5,825 nt of DNA from an uncultured Bacteroidales bacterium. GTDB lineage: Bacteria; Bacteroidota; Bacteroidia; Bacteroidales; Muribaculaceae. The notes under the pieces are model-generated. The model did no database searches and was not told where the DNA came from. It was given only the letters and a program-made list of their open reading frames with translations. The stretch's first letter is position 1; the number at the start of each line of letters is the position of its first letter. Positions 1 to 5,825 of the stretch are shown here, in pieces. The position numbers were made by a program, and so were the translations under genes. Where the stretch lies: the NCBI GenBank assembly GCA_900554845.1, contig USIY01000158.1, forward strand, positions 1 to 5,825, given 5' to 3'.

Positions 1-77
1 TTTTTTTAATGATACGGCGACCACCGAAATCTACACGTAAGGATTCGTCGGCAGCGTCAGATGAGTATAAGAAACAG
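1..77 (+). other. Illumina/Nextera adapter contamination at contig end
   Basis: This stretch is a library construct, not genome. Positions 1-7 are T, matching the poly-T spacer of the flow-cell P5 oligo. Positions 8-36 match the 29-base P5 sequence with one mismatch (G to A at 28). Positions 37-44 (GTAAGGAT) differ by one base from the Nextera i5 index S505 (GTAAGGAG). Positions 45-58 are TCGTCGGCAGCGTC and 59-77 are the 19-base transposon mosaic end with two mismatches (64 and 73). The order spacer, P5, i5, Read 1 adapter, mosaic end is exactly that of a Nextera library end. The four mismatches suit low-quality read tails. Genomic sequence begins at about 78, and anything called in 1-77 is artefact. 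Confidence 0.97.
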
Positions 78-705
78 GCAGATGGTTGCCGACGCTCGTA
101 GATATGATTCCGGCCCCCTGACGGCGAGCTTCCGCGGATATGATTTCCGCGGCGATTATATTGTTGGCCTCGTCCAGATGCGAAACTGGTTCATCGAGCA
201 GTATAAAGTCGAACGGCTGGCACAGCGCGCGGACTATGGCCAGACGCTGTTGCTGGCCGATGGACATTTTCCCCGCGGGATAGTCCCGGCGGAACAATAT
301 GCCGAGTCGCTCCATCCATTCCTCAATACGGGCTTCCGAAGCGTGCCCCGTCAACGAATTCTTCAGCTGTACATTCTCCCATGCGGTCAGCTCCGGGAAC
401 AGCGAGAGTTCCTGGGGAAGATAAGCTATGTTGACACGGCGCGCGCGCTGCCAGTCGGCGGCCGACATGGAGGCGACGTCATGGCCGTTGAACAGAAGAT
501 GCCCCTCATAGTCCACCCTCGCTCCGAATATATAGGAGCACATCGACGACTTTCCTCCTCCGGAAGCCGCTTCCACAAGCACGGTCTCTCCGCGGCGGAA
601 CGTCACGTCAGTACGCCACACCTCCGACTCGGGGATCTTCTCCCCCACGAACACACGGGGGAGCATGTCGCGCAGCGTTATGGTCTCCAACGGTCCGAAT
701 TCCAT
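78..705 (-). CDS. ABC transporter ATP-binding protein, 3' end lost to adapter
   Basis: This is a cytoplasmic ATPase subunit of an ABC transporter, resembling the LolD/MacB-type short ATPases. The genomic part covers 209 residues. Visible motifs are Walker A at residues 46-53 (AASGGGKS, first Gly replaced by Ala), the Q-loop at Q98 (YLPQE), the signature at 147-151 (MSIGQ instead of LSGGQ), Walker B at 165-172 (FDFILLDE, catalytic E172) and the D-loop SHLD at 175-178. Where the H-loop His is expected the protein has TSV (203-205), so that His appears absent. The open frame continues to position 31, but the last 15 residues (PVSYTHLTLPTNPYV) are translated adapter, so the true C-terminus and stop are unknown. 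Short ABC ATPases of this type are about 210-230 residues, so little is missing. The start at 705 keeps the first beta strand. AAGGAG lies only 2 nt before it, an unusually tight spacing. The gene lies 19 bp after the lipoprotein gene, almost certainly in the same operon. No permease is visible and the substrate is unknown. Confidence 0.88.
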
Positions 706-707
706 AT

Positions 708-713
708 CTCCTT
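708..713 (-). promoter_or_regulatory. Shine-Dalgarno-like AAGGAG before ABC ATPase
   Basis: The 19-bp gap between the lipoprotein stop (725-727) and the ATPase ATG (703-705) contains AAGGAG on the minus strand. It is a good anti-SD match, but only two bases separate it from the ATG, closer than the usual 5-9. The other genes here show no such site. It may still help ribosomes reinitiate after the lipoprotein stop codon. Confidence 0.45.
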
Positions 714-724
714 AATTATTTACT

Positions 725-2074
725 TTAATTGGCCGGGGCGGCGACTTTGCCGTTGCCGGCCGCGACTTTCAGAAGAGTCACCATGATATTCTCCCCCGGA
801 TTGTGCCCGGCGACATTTACCTCGAACCGAACGCTTCCGGAATGGGGAACAAGCTTGACTGCTATATTGCTGAACGCGCTGTAGTTCGGGTCGATCGTGG
901 AAGGATTGATCGATACGCCAAAAATGCTGCCTTTGATATTCTCTCCGAGTTTGGACACATCTTCCTTACCCGACAATTCTCCCTTTGAGAAAAGGACGTC
1001 CGAACCCTCCTTAGACGAATTCATGTCCATCTCCTTGAGAAGTCCCATGAGGTCGGCGGTATTTCCGCCATTTGTCTGGATCAATCCTTTATAACCGTTA
1101 TTTTCCGGCGAGGCAGCCACAGCTACGGTGCCGTCCACACATCCCATCGCGTTCACCACGAATCCGATCATGGAAAGTTTTCCCGACACTTGATTCTTGA
1201 TCTGCTGCACGAGTTTCTGCGGCACCGCCACGGCGCCGACCACATCAGCCTTGCCGCCGATCTTGGCCAGCACGCTTTCGTCGATCTTCTTTGAAGGATA
1301 CAGGAATTTGGCGTCGCGGCCTTTGCCGTCGAGCAATCTCGCCGACATCTTCATCGCACCCTTTTCCAAACGGACGTCAAAAGTGGCGAAGCCGGCGTCC
1401 TTGAACAACGCTTCGATTCCCATCTTGGCCATGGCGCGGCGCTCGAATCCGATACCGGTAACGTTCATCACGCCGTTGATGTCGCACCAACCGGCAAAAT
1501 CGGCGTCGGTGTCTTCAAGCATCGGCGCGAATTCGCTGTCGGCGAACGACTGCTTCTCGCTCAAGGCCATATACGTCTTGATCTTGTCGATGTCTATCCG
1601 GCTGCCCTCCTTGCCGATCCAATAGCGGTCGTCGGTAATGGCATAGTTGGCGTTATACCTTATGCCGTCCTTTTCTTCCCATTCACCGCCGATGAACTTC
1701 ACCACTACGGACTCGAACTTGGAAGTGCTGTAAAGATCACCCACAACAAATTGCGAAAAACCGTCGGCGAATATCACGGCCACGGTGGGAGCCACACCGC
1801 TGTCGCCGTCAAGAATGGACCGCATCAACTGTTTGGTTCTCTCGTCGCGGCTTTGGCTGATCAACTGCAGCAGTTCCGGGCTGGCCTCCACTTTACCGCC
1901 GTCGATCTTCGACCCTGATTTCTCGAGAATGCTGTGAAGATCCTGAACCACCACATAGCTGGCGGTATTGGGGATATGCAGGAACAGCTCCTTAACGTCG
2001 GCGCCGTTGTCCTTGCGGCAGCCGGTCAGAATCACGGCCGCGATCAATGTGAGCATCAAACAGAACTTTTTCAT
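725..2074 (-). CDS. Predicted lipoprotein, DUF4836-like
   Basis: This 449-residue protein has a lipoprotein signal peptide: MKK, a hydrophobic stretch (residues 5-17) and the lipobox LTGC, with the lipidated Cys at 19. It is therefore expected to be membrane-anchored and to face the periplasm or cell surface. The mature part starts with a motif of the type 'hIPntAsyVvvqdL' (about 33-46) and contains repeated 'fvvGDLyStskFesvv' and 'yaItDdryWIG' segments. From memory this matches the Bacteroidota DUF4836 family, whose function is unknown. Family members are often somewhat longer (around 500 residues), and I cannot run a profile search. No catalytic motif is evident. There is no Shine-Dalgarno site before the ATG at 2074, as is common in Bacteroidota. 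A possible -7 element (TAACTTAT, 2089-2096 on the minus strand) lacks a well-spaced -33 partner. It is the first gene of an operon with the ABC ATPase, suggesting a role in the same envelope process, but that is inference. Confidence 0.8.
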   Translation of the reverse strand: MKKFCLMLTLIAAVILTGCRKDNGADVKELFLHIPNTASYVVVQDLHSILEKSGSKIDGGKVEASPELLQLISQSRDERTKQLMRSILDGDSGVAPTVAVIFADGFSQFVVGDLYSTSKFESVVVKFIGGEWEEKDGIRYNANYAITDDRYWIGKEGSRIDIDKIKTYMALSEKQSFADSEFAPMLEDTDADFAGWCDINGVMNVTGIGFERRAMAKMGIEALFKDAGFATFDVRLEKGAMKMSARLLDGKGRDAKFLYPSKKIDESVLAKIGGKADVVGAVAVPQKLVQQIKNQVSGKLSMIGFVVNAMGCVDGTVAVAASPENNGYKGLIQTNGGNTADLMGLLKEMDMNSSKEGSDVLFSKGELSGKEDVSKLGENIKGSIFGVSINPSTIDPNYSAFSNIAVKLVPHSGSVRFEVNVAGHNPGENIMVTLLKVAAGNGKVAAPAN

Positions 2075-2110
2075 ATCGGTATCGGTTTATAAGTTACTTG
2101 ATGAAGTTCC

Positions 2111-2139
2111 AAAAAAATGGGCGTCCTCCCGAACGCCCA
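2111..2139 (-). terminator. Intrinsic terminator downstream of tRNA-Tyr
   Basis: Read on the minus strand, a 7-bp stem TGGGCGT/ACGCCCA (2133-2139 and 2118-2124) closes an 8-nt loop and is followed directly by seven U (2117-2111). This is a textbook rho-independent terminator. It lies 33 nt beyond the tRNA 3' end and ends before the lipoprotein gene, so it separates the tRNA transcript from the lipoprotein-ABC operon. Confidence 0.85.
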
Positions 2140-2172
2140 AGTTGATGTATCGTTGTTTTAATTCTCTATGAG

Positions 2173-2255
2173 TGGGTGGAGATGGATTCGAACCACCGTA
2201 GGCATAAGCCAGCAGATTTACAGTCTGCCCCATTTGGCCACTCTGGTATCCACCC
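2173..2255 (-). tRNA. tRNA-Tyr (anticodon GTA)
   Basis: The 83-nt gene folds as a class II tRNA. The acceptor stem is GGGTGGA (2255-2249) paired with TCCACCC (2180-2174), and the discriminator A is at 2173. The anticodon stem GCAGA/TCTGC holds the loop CTGTAAA, with anticodon GTA at plus-strand positions 2219-2221. There is a long variable arm (around TGGCTTATGCCTA), expected for bacterial tRNA-Tyr, and a T-arm with loop TTCGAAT. The 3' CCA is not encoded: CTC follows the discriminator base. The tRNA stands alone, with its own promoter and terminator. Confidence 0.97.
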
Positions 2256-2268
2256 GGGCTTGCGACTG

Positions 2269-2300
2269 CAAAGTTACTACAATTATTCGGAATTTACAAA
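2269..2300 (-). promoter_or_regulatory. Bacteroidota-type promoter for tRNA-Tyr
   Basis: On the minus strand, TTTG (2300-2297) is followed by exactly 20 nt and then TAACTTTG (2276-2269). This matches the Bacteroidota housekeeping promoter: a -33 TTTG, a 19-21 nt spacer and a -7 TAnnTTTG. Transcription would start a few bases further on, roughly 2262-2265, giving a short 5' leader before the mature tRNA at 2255. Confidence 0.85.
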
Positions 2301-2357
2301 TTATTGAAATTTTTCTTTATTTTGTTAAAAAGCATTCCTAAATTGACATTTTTTCAT

Positions 2358-2365
2358 TAACTTTG
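2358..2365 (+). promoter_or_regulatory. Probable -7 promoter element of pckA
   Basis: TAACTTTG matches the Bacteroidota -7 consensus TAnnTTTG. No TTTG is found 19-21 nt upstream (the expected -33 site reads CATTCC or similar), so the promoter may be weak or activator-dependent. Transcription would begin near 2370, leaving about 130 nt of 5' untranslated leader. The element is the identical octamer to those of the tRNA and alpha-galactosidase promoters. Confidence 0.6.
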
Positions 2366-2369
2366 CAAG

Positions 2370-2502
2370 TTGAAAAAGGTTATATAATAAAACCCGGCCG
2401 CGAGGCATCAAAATTCACCCGCGGAAAGATTGCAATAACGGGACGCAAGTTCCGGTGACATAACCCGAAACTAAACATAAACCCAAAATACTATATACTG
2501 TT
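2370..2502 (+). promoter_or_regulatory. Long pckA 5' leader with a GC-rich hairpin
   Basis: Between the -7 element and the pckA ATG lie about 130 nt with uneven composition. A stem CCGCG (2398-2402) pairs with CGCGG (2420-2424) and can extend by two G-C pairs past a bulged A2403. A second possible pairing is CGGG (2439-2442) with CCCG (2464-2467). The last 35 nt are A-rich and unstructured, with no Shine-Dalgarno site, as is common in Bacteroidota. I do not recognise a known riboswitch, and the regulatory role is inference. Confidence 0.35.
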
Positions 2503-4107
2503 ATGGACACATTGAACCTGTCTCAGTACGGAATTAAGGATGTAAAGAAGATCATCCACAACCCGAGCTACGAAGAGCTCTTCAAGGACGAAACCAACCC
2601 CAATCTGGAAGGCTATGAAAAAGGTATCGTAACCGATCTCGGCGCCGTAGACGTATTCACCGGCGTATACACCGGCCGTTCTCCCAAAGACAAATATCTG
2701 GTGAAGGACGAAGTGTCGGAGAATACTGTATGGTGGACCACCGACGGCTACAAGAACGACAACAAGCCCATCAGCACAGAAGTATGGGACAAGCTTCGCG
2801 AGAAAGCCGTAAAGGAGCTGAGCGACAAGACCCTGTACGTAGTGGACTGCTATTGCGGCGCCAACAAGAGCACACGCATGTGCGTGCGTTTCATCATGGA
2901 GGTTGCATGGCAGGCGCACTTCGTGACCAATATGTTCATCCGTCCCACAGCCGAGGAACTGAAGGAGTTCAAGCCCGATTTCGTGGTATTCAACGCCTCC
3001 AAGGCCAAGTGCGAGAACTATGAGGAACTGGGTCTCCACTCAGAGACCGTCGTAGCCTTCAACATCAAGCAGCGCGAGCAGGTGATCCTGAACACCTGGT
3101 ACGGCGGCGAAATGAAGAAGGGTATGTTCTCGATGATGAACTACTTCAACCCGCTCCGCGGCATCGCTTCCATGCACTGCTCCGCCAACACCAACATGGA
3201 CGAGACCGAGACCGCGATCTTCTTCGGTCTGTCCGGAACCGGCAAGACCACTCTGTCCACCGATCCGAAGCGCAAGCTGATCGGCGACGACGAGCACGGA
3301 TGGGACGACGAGGGCGTCTTCAACTATGAAGGCGGCTGCTACGCCAAGGTGATCAACCTCGATCCCGAAAGCGAGCCCGACATCTACAACGCAATCACAC
3401 GCGACGCCCTGCTGGAGAACGTTACCGTACGTCCCGACGGCACATGCGACTTCGCCGACAAGAGCGTTACGGAGAACACCCGCGTTTCCTACCCCATCTA
3501 TCACATCAAGAACATCGTTAAGCCCGTGTCCAAAGGTCCGGCCGCCAAGCAGGTTATCTTCCTGAGCGCCGACGCCTTCGGCGTGCTGCCTCCCGTTGCA
3601 ATCCTTAACAACGAGCAGGCCAAGTACTACTTCCTGAGCGGTTTCACCGCCAAGCTGGCAGGTACGGAGCGCGGAATCACCGAGCCCACACCCACCTTCT
3701 CCGCTTGCTTCGGCCAGGCTTTCCTGGAGCTGCATCCCACAAAGTACGCCGAGGAACTCGAGAAGAAGATGAGCGCGAACGGCGCACACGCTTACCTGGT
3801 GAACACCGGCTGGAACGGCACCGGCAAGCGTATCTCCATCCGTGACACTCGCGGTATCATCGACGACATCCTTAACGGTGACATCGACAAGGCTCCCACA
3901 AAGGTGCTGCCTTACTTCAACTTCGTAATTCCCACCGAATTGCCCGGAGTTGATCCCAAGATCCTGGATCCCCGCGACACCTACGCGGATCCCGCCGAGT
4001 GGGACAAGAAAGCCAAGGAACTCGCCCAGATGTTCATCAACAACTTCAAGAAGTTCGAGAACAACGAGGCCGGCAAGGCACTCGTAGCGGCAGGTCCTCA
4101 GCTCTAA
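2503..4107 (+). CDS. pckA: Phosphoenolpyruvate carboxykinase (ATP)
   Basis: This cytoplasmic enzyme interconverts oxaloacetate + ATP with PEP + ADP + CO2 (EC 4.1.1.49). At 534 residues it has the normal full length of the ATP-dependent family. Diagnostic motifs are in order: TGRSPKDK at 57-64 (substrate-binding R59), YGGEMKKGMFS at 200-210 (metal-binding Lys near 205-206), MHCSAN at 224-229 (metal-binding His225), the P-loop GLSGTGKTT at 242-250 (K248, T249), GDDEHGWDDEGVFNYEGG at 261-278 (metal-binding acidic D262/D263), the ENTRVSYPI segment around R327, and the adenine-pocket segment GKRISIRDTR at 441-450. All key residues are present. In Bacteroidales the enzyme is generally thought to run in the carboxylating direction, fixing CO2 and making ATP on the way to succinate and propionate. 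The ATG at 2503 gives a family-typical N-terminus, and no SD site precedes it. It is a single-gene unit between its own promoter region and a strong terminator. The codons are GC-rich, giving long spurious antisense frames. Confidence 0.98.
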   Translation: MDTLNLSQYGIKDVKKIIHNPSYEELFKDETNPNLEGYEKGIVTDLGAVDVFTGVYTGRSPKDKYLVKDEVSENTVWWTTDGYKNDNKPISTEVWDKLREKAVKELSDKTLYVVDCYCGANKSTRMCVRFIMEVAWQAHFVTNMFIRPTAEELKEFKPDFVVFNASKAKCENYEELGLHSETVVAFNIKQREQVILNTWYGGEMKKGMFSMMNYFNPLRGIASMHCSANTNMDETETAIFFGLSGTGKTTLSTDPKRKLIGDDEHGWDDEGVFNYEGGCYAKVINLDPESEPDIYNAITRDALLENVTVRPDGTCDFADKSVTENTRVSYPIYHIKNIVKPVSKGPAAKQVIFLSADAFGVLPPVAILNNEQAKYYFLSGFTAKLAGTERGITEPTPTFSACFGQAFLELHPTKYAEELEKKMSANGAHAYLVNTGWNGTGKRISIRDTRGIIDDILNGDIDKAPTKVLPYFNFVIPTELPGVDPKILDPRDTYADPAEWDKKAKELAQMFINNFKKFENNEAGKALVAAGPQL

Positions 4108-4150
4108 ATAAATTTAAACAGTTTCTAAGAGAATCTGTACCCCACTATAC

Positions 4151-4189
4151 GAAACGCACGGTCCGAAACCGTGCGTTTCTTTTTGTTTT
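4151..4189 (+). terminator. Intrinsic terminator of pckA
   Basis: A perfect 12-bp stem (GAAACGCACGGT at 4151-4162 with its complement at 4168-4179) closes the 5-nt loop CCGAA. It is followed by TTTTT G TTTT. It lies 43 nt after the pckA stop codon and should end the transcript efficiently, separating it from the alpha-galactosidase unit. Confidence 0.93.
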
Positions 4190-4204
4190 GTCTTTATTTG
4201 CCCA

Positions 4205-4218
4205 TTGATTTGCATCAA
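4205..4218 (+). promoter_or_regulatory. FNR/CRP-type palindrome upstream of alpha-galactosidase
   Basis: TTGAT-TTGC-ATCAA is a perfect match to the FNR consensus TTGAT-N4-ATCAA used by FNR and related CRP-superfamily regulators. It is centred about 53 bp before the predicted transcription start of the alpha-galactosidase and ends 10 bp before the -33 element, a plausible activator position. Which regulator, if any, binds it is unknown. CRP/FNR family proteins are common in Bacteroidota, but their site preferences need not equal the enterobacterial one. Confidence 0.45.
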
Positions 4219-4228
4219 AGGCAGAACA

Positions 4229-4260
4229 CTTGTTTTTGATTCCAAAATGCAGTAACTTTG
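4229..4260 (+). promoter_or_regulatory. Bacteroidota-type promoter of alpha-galactosidase
   Basis: A -7 element TAACTTTG (4253-4260) is preceded, after a 20-nt spacer, by CTTG (4229-4232), a three-of-four match to the -33 TTTG. Transcription should start near 4265, giving a leader of about 20 nt that is A-rich and has no SD site before the ATG at 4287. Confidence 0.75.
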
Positions 4261-4286
4261 AAACATAAATAACAAACCAACTTATA

Positions 4287-5825
4287 ATGAACCATCGGAC
4301 TCTGAGCGCGGCCCTTCTTCTTTTGGCCGCCGCCCCGGCGCTCGACGCCGAAATCATCAATATCGTCACCGACAACAACTCCCTGGTGCTCGACGCTGTC
4401 AAAGGAGGACCTCTCAGGTATGTCTATTATGGGACACGCCTCTCCGACGCCGAAGCCAACTCAGTTTGGGACGCGAACATCCCGGCATGGGAAGCATATC
4501 CCTTCTACGGCTCGTACCCCGAGCATGAATCGGCGATGGCCATGACCCATGCCGACGGCAACATGACCATGGACATGGCTGTGGAGAGCGTTTCCAAAAC
4601 TACCGTCGACGGGCAGCCCGTCACCGTGGTGACGATGAAGGACCGTTACTATCCTCTGACCGTAAAGCTCAATTACAGGACCTACCCGAAGGACGACATC
4701 ATCGAGATGTGGACCGAAACCACAAACGGCGAGAAGAAACCGGTGGTGCTCCGTCAGTTCGCCTCCGGCTCGCTCCCCGTACGCTGCGAAGATGTCTGGA
4801 TCCAGAATTATCATGGAGGATGGGCCAACGAGGCACGCGTCAACGATGAGCCTCTGCGTCCCGGCATGAAAGTGATAAAGAACCGCGACGGCGCACGCAA
4901 CGCGCACACCAGCCGTGGCGAGATAATGCTGAGCCTCGACGGCAAGGCCCGGGAACAGACCGGCCGCGTGATCGGAGCCGCCGTGGAGTACGGAGGCAAC
5001 TACAAACTCCGCATCGACACCGACGAAAGCCTGCACCACCGTCTCTTCGCAGGAATGGACGAGGAAAATTCATGGTACAATCTGAAACCGGGCGAAACCT
5101 TCGTCACTCCTCCGCTGGCACTGACGTTCAGCTCTGACGGAATGGGCACCGTTTCCCGACGCTTCCACCGCTGGGGCCGCGAGAACCGTCTGGCCAACGG
5201 CGACAAAGCACGCAAAATTCTGCTCAACTCCTGGGAAGGTGTCTATTTCGACATTAATGAAGAGGGAATGGACCGCATGATGAAGGACATCGCCTCTATG
5301 GGCGGCGAGCTTTTCGTGATGGACGACGGATGGTTCGGCGCGAAATATCCCCGCAAGAATGACTCAAGCTCGCTCGGAGACTGGATCGTGGACACAAATA
5401 AGCTGCCAAACGGAATCAACGGACTGCTGGAATCGGCAAAAAAGAACGGCGTGAAATTCGGTATCTGGATCGAGCCGGAAATGACTAACACCATTTCTGA
5501 ATTTTATGAAAAACATCCCGAGCTGGTGGTCAAGGCTAAAAACCGCGACGTGGTGAAAGGACGAGGAGGGACGCAGCTGGTGCTTGACATGGGAAATCCT
5601 AAGGCCCAGGAGGTAGTGTTCCAGGTAGTGGACACTCTGCTGACCAAATATCCCGACATCGATTACATCAAATGGGACGCCAACGCACCGATCATGAGCC
5701 ATGGGTCGCAGTATCAGACAGCCGACAACCAGAGCCACCTTTACATAGACTATCATAAAGGACTTGTAAAGACGCTGGAACGCATCCGCGCGAAATACCC
5801 TGACGTCACCATCCAGTTGTGCGCC
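4287..5825 (+). CDS. Secreted GH36 alpha-galactosidase, 3' truncated by window end
   Basis: The frame is open from 4287 to the last base: 513 codons with no stop. The protein hydrolyses terminal alpha-1,6-linked galactose from oligosaccharides such as raffinose or melibiose, or from galactomannan side chains. A signal peptide is present (MNHRTLSAALLLLAAAPALDA, likely cut after A21), placing it in the periplasm. Residues 22 to about 300 form the N-terminal beta domain. The catalytic barrel follows, with NSWEGVYFD (314-322), FVMDDGWFG (343-351), GDWIVD (364-369), FGIWIEPEM (391-399) and YIKWDAN (460-466), where D464 is the expected catalytic nucleophile. These are classic GH36 (clan GH-D) motifs. 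The window stops at IQLCA, just before the expected Gly-rich segment containing the acid/base Asp, so about 200 residues are missing compared with typical members of about 700. It has its own promoter and a possible FNR-like site. No SusC/SusD genes are visible nearby. The exact substrate cannot be told. Confidence 0.95.
   Translation, partial: MNHRTLSAALLLLAAAPALDAEIINIVTDNNSLVLDAVKGGPLRYVYYGTRLSDAEANSVWDANIPAWEAYPFYGSYPEHESAMAMTHADGNMTMDMAVESVSKTTVDGQPVTVVTMKDRYYPLTVKLNYRTYPKDDIIEMWTETTNGEKKPVVLRQFASGSLPVRCEDVWIQNYHGGWANEARVNDEPLRPGMKVIKNRDGARNAHTSRGEIMLSLDGKAREQTGRVIGAAVEYGGNYKLRIDTDESLHHRLFAGMDEENSWYNLKPGETFVTPPLALTFSSDGMGTVSRRFHRWGRENRLANGDKARKILLNSWEGVYFDINEEGMDRMMKDIASMGGELFVMDDGWFGAKYPRKNDSSSLGDWIVDTNKLPNGINGLLESAKKNGVKFGIWIEPEMTNTISEFYEKHPELVVKAKNRDVVKGRGGTQLVLDMGNPKAQEVVFQVVDTLLTKYPDIDYIKWDANAPIMSHGSQYQTADNQSHLYIDYHKGLVKTLERIRAKYPDVTIQLCA

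Noticed and set aside
61..786. Plus-strand open frame of 241 codons
   Set aside because: It starts inside the adapter and runs antisense through the ABC ATPase gene. It has no recognisable domain and is a shadow frame.
2343..2388. TTGACA (2343-2348) and TATAAT (2383-2388), as a sigma-70-like promoter of the enterobacterial type
   Set aside because: The spacing is 34 nt instead of about 17, and Bacteroidota use the TTTG/TAnnTTTG pattern. Both strings are expected in AT-rich DNA.
2439..2467. GGGACGCAAG...TCCGG in the pckA leader, which resembles part of the c-di-GMP-I riboswitch core
   Set aside because: The upstream GGCAAACC-type segment and the second helix with its tetraloop receptor are not present, and too little sequence remains before the ATG. 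The likeness is local.
2491..3789. Two long minus-strand open frames (2491-3039 and 3040-3789) antisense to pckA
   Set aside because: They lie opposite a full-length, motif-complete pckA. Their Val/Leu/Gly-rich composition is what GC-rich codons give when read antisense. No promoter or domain supports them.
4145..4402. Minus-strand open frame of 85 codons
   Set aside because: It runs through the pckA terminator, the promoter and the signal peptide region of the alpha-galactosidase on the opposite strand. There is no independent support.
4461..5756. Minus-strand open frames opposite the alpha-galactosidase
   Set aside because: The plus strand encodes continuous GH36 motifs from 4287 to the window end. 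The antisense frames show His/Val-rich shadow composition and no family resemblance.

Overview
The window reads as chromosome of a Bacteroidales bacterium, perhaps a gut Muribaculaceae-like member; that family assignment is inference. Three things support it. TAnnTTTG promoter elements, typical of Bacteroidota, precede the tRNA, pckA and the alpha-galactosidase. Most genes lack a Shine-Dalgarno site. The gene content is a small lipoprotein resembling the Bacteroidota DUF4836 proteins, an ATP-type PEP carboxykinase and a secreted GH36 alpha-galactosidase.

Positions 1-77 are not biological. They are an Illumina/Nextera library end: a poly-T spacer, the P5 sequence, an i5 index close to S505, and the Read 1 transposase end, with a few mismatches. 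Genomic sequence starts at about 78, so this is a contig end carrying untrimmed adapter.

Layout: 78-2074 is a minus-strand two-gene operon, a lipoprotein (725-2074) followed 19 bp later by an ABC transporter ATPase (78-705) whose 3' end is lost into the adapter. Next on the minus strand is tRNA-Tyr(GTA) at 2173-2255, with its own promoter upstream and an intrinsic terminator at 2111-2139. On the plus strand, a 247-bp divergent intergenic region leads to pckA (2503-4107), which ends in a strong intrinsic terminator (4151-4189). After a short regulatory region with a perfect FNR/CRP-type palindrome and a good promoter comes a secreted GH36 alpha-galactosidase (4287 to the window end, truncated).

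How they work together: pckA and the alpha-galactosidase are separate transcription units, both in carbon metabolism. The enzyme releases galactose from alpha-galactosides in the periplasm. PEPCK in Bacteroidales usually fixes CO2 onto PEP on the route to succinate and propionate. The lipoprotein and ATPase look like part of an envelope transport or assembly operon whose permease is not in the window. I see no phage, insertion sequence, CRISPR array or novel defence system. The most useful observations are the adapter artefact with its false protein tail, the FNR-like box, and the degenerate ABC motifs.
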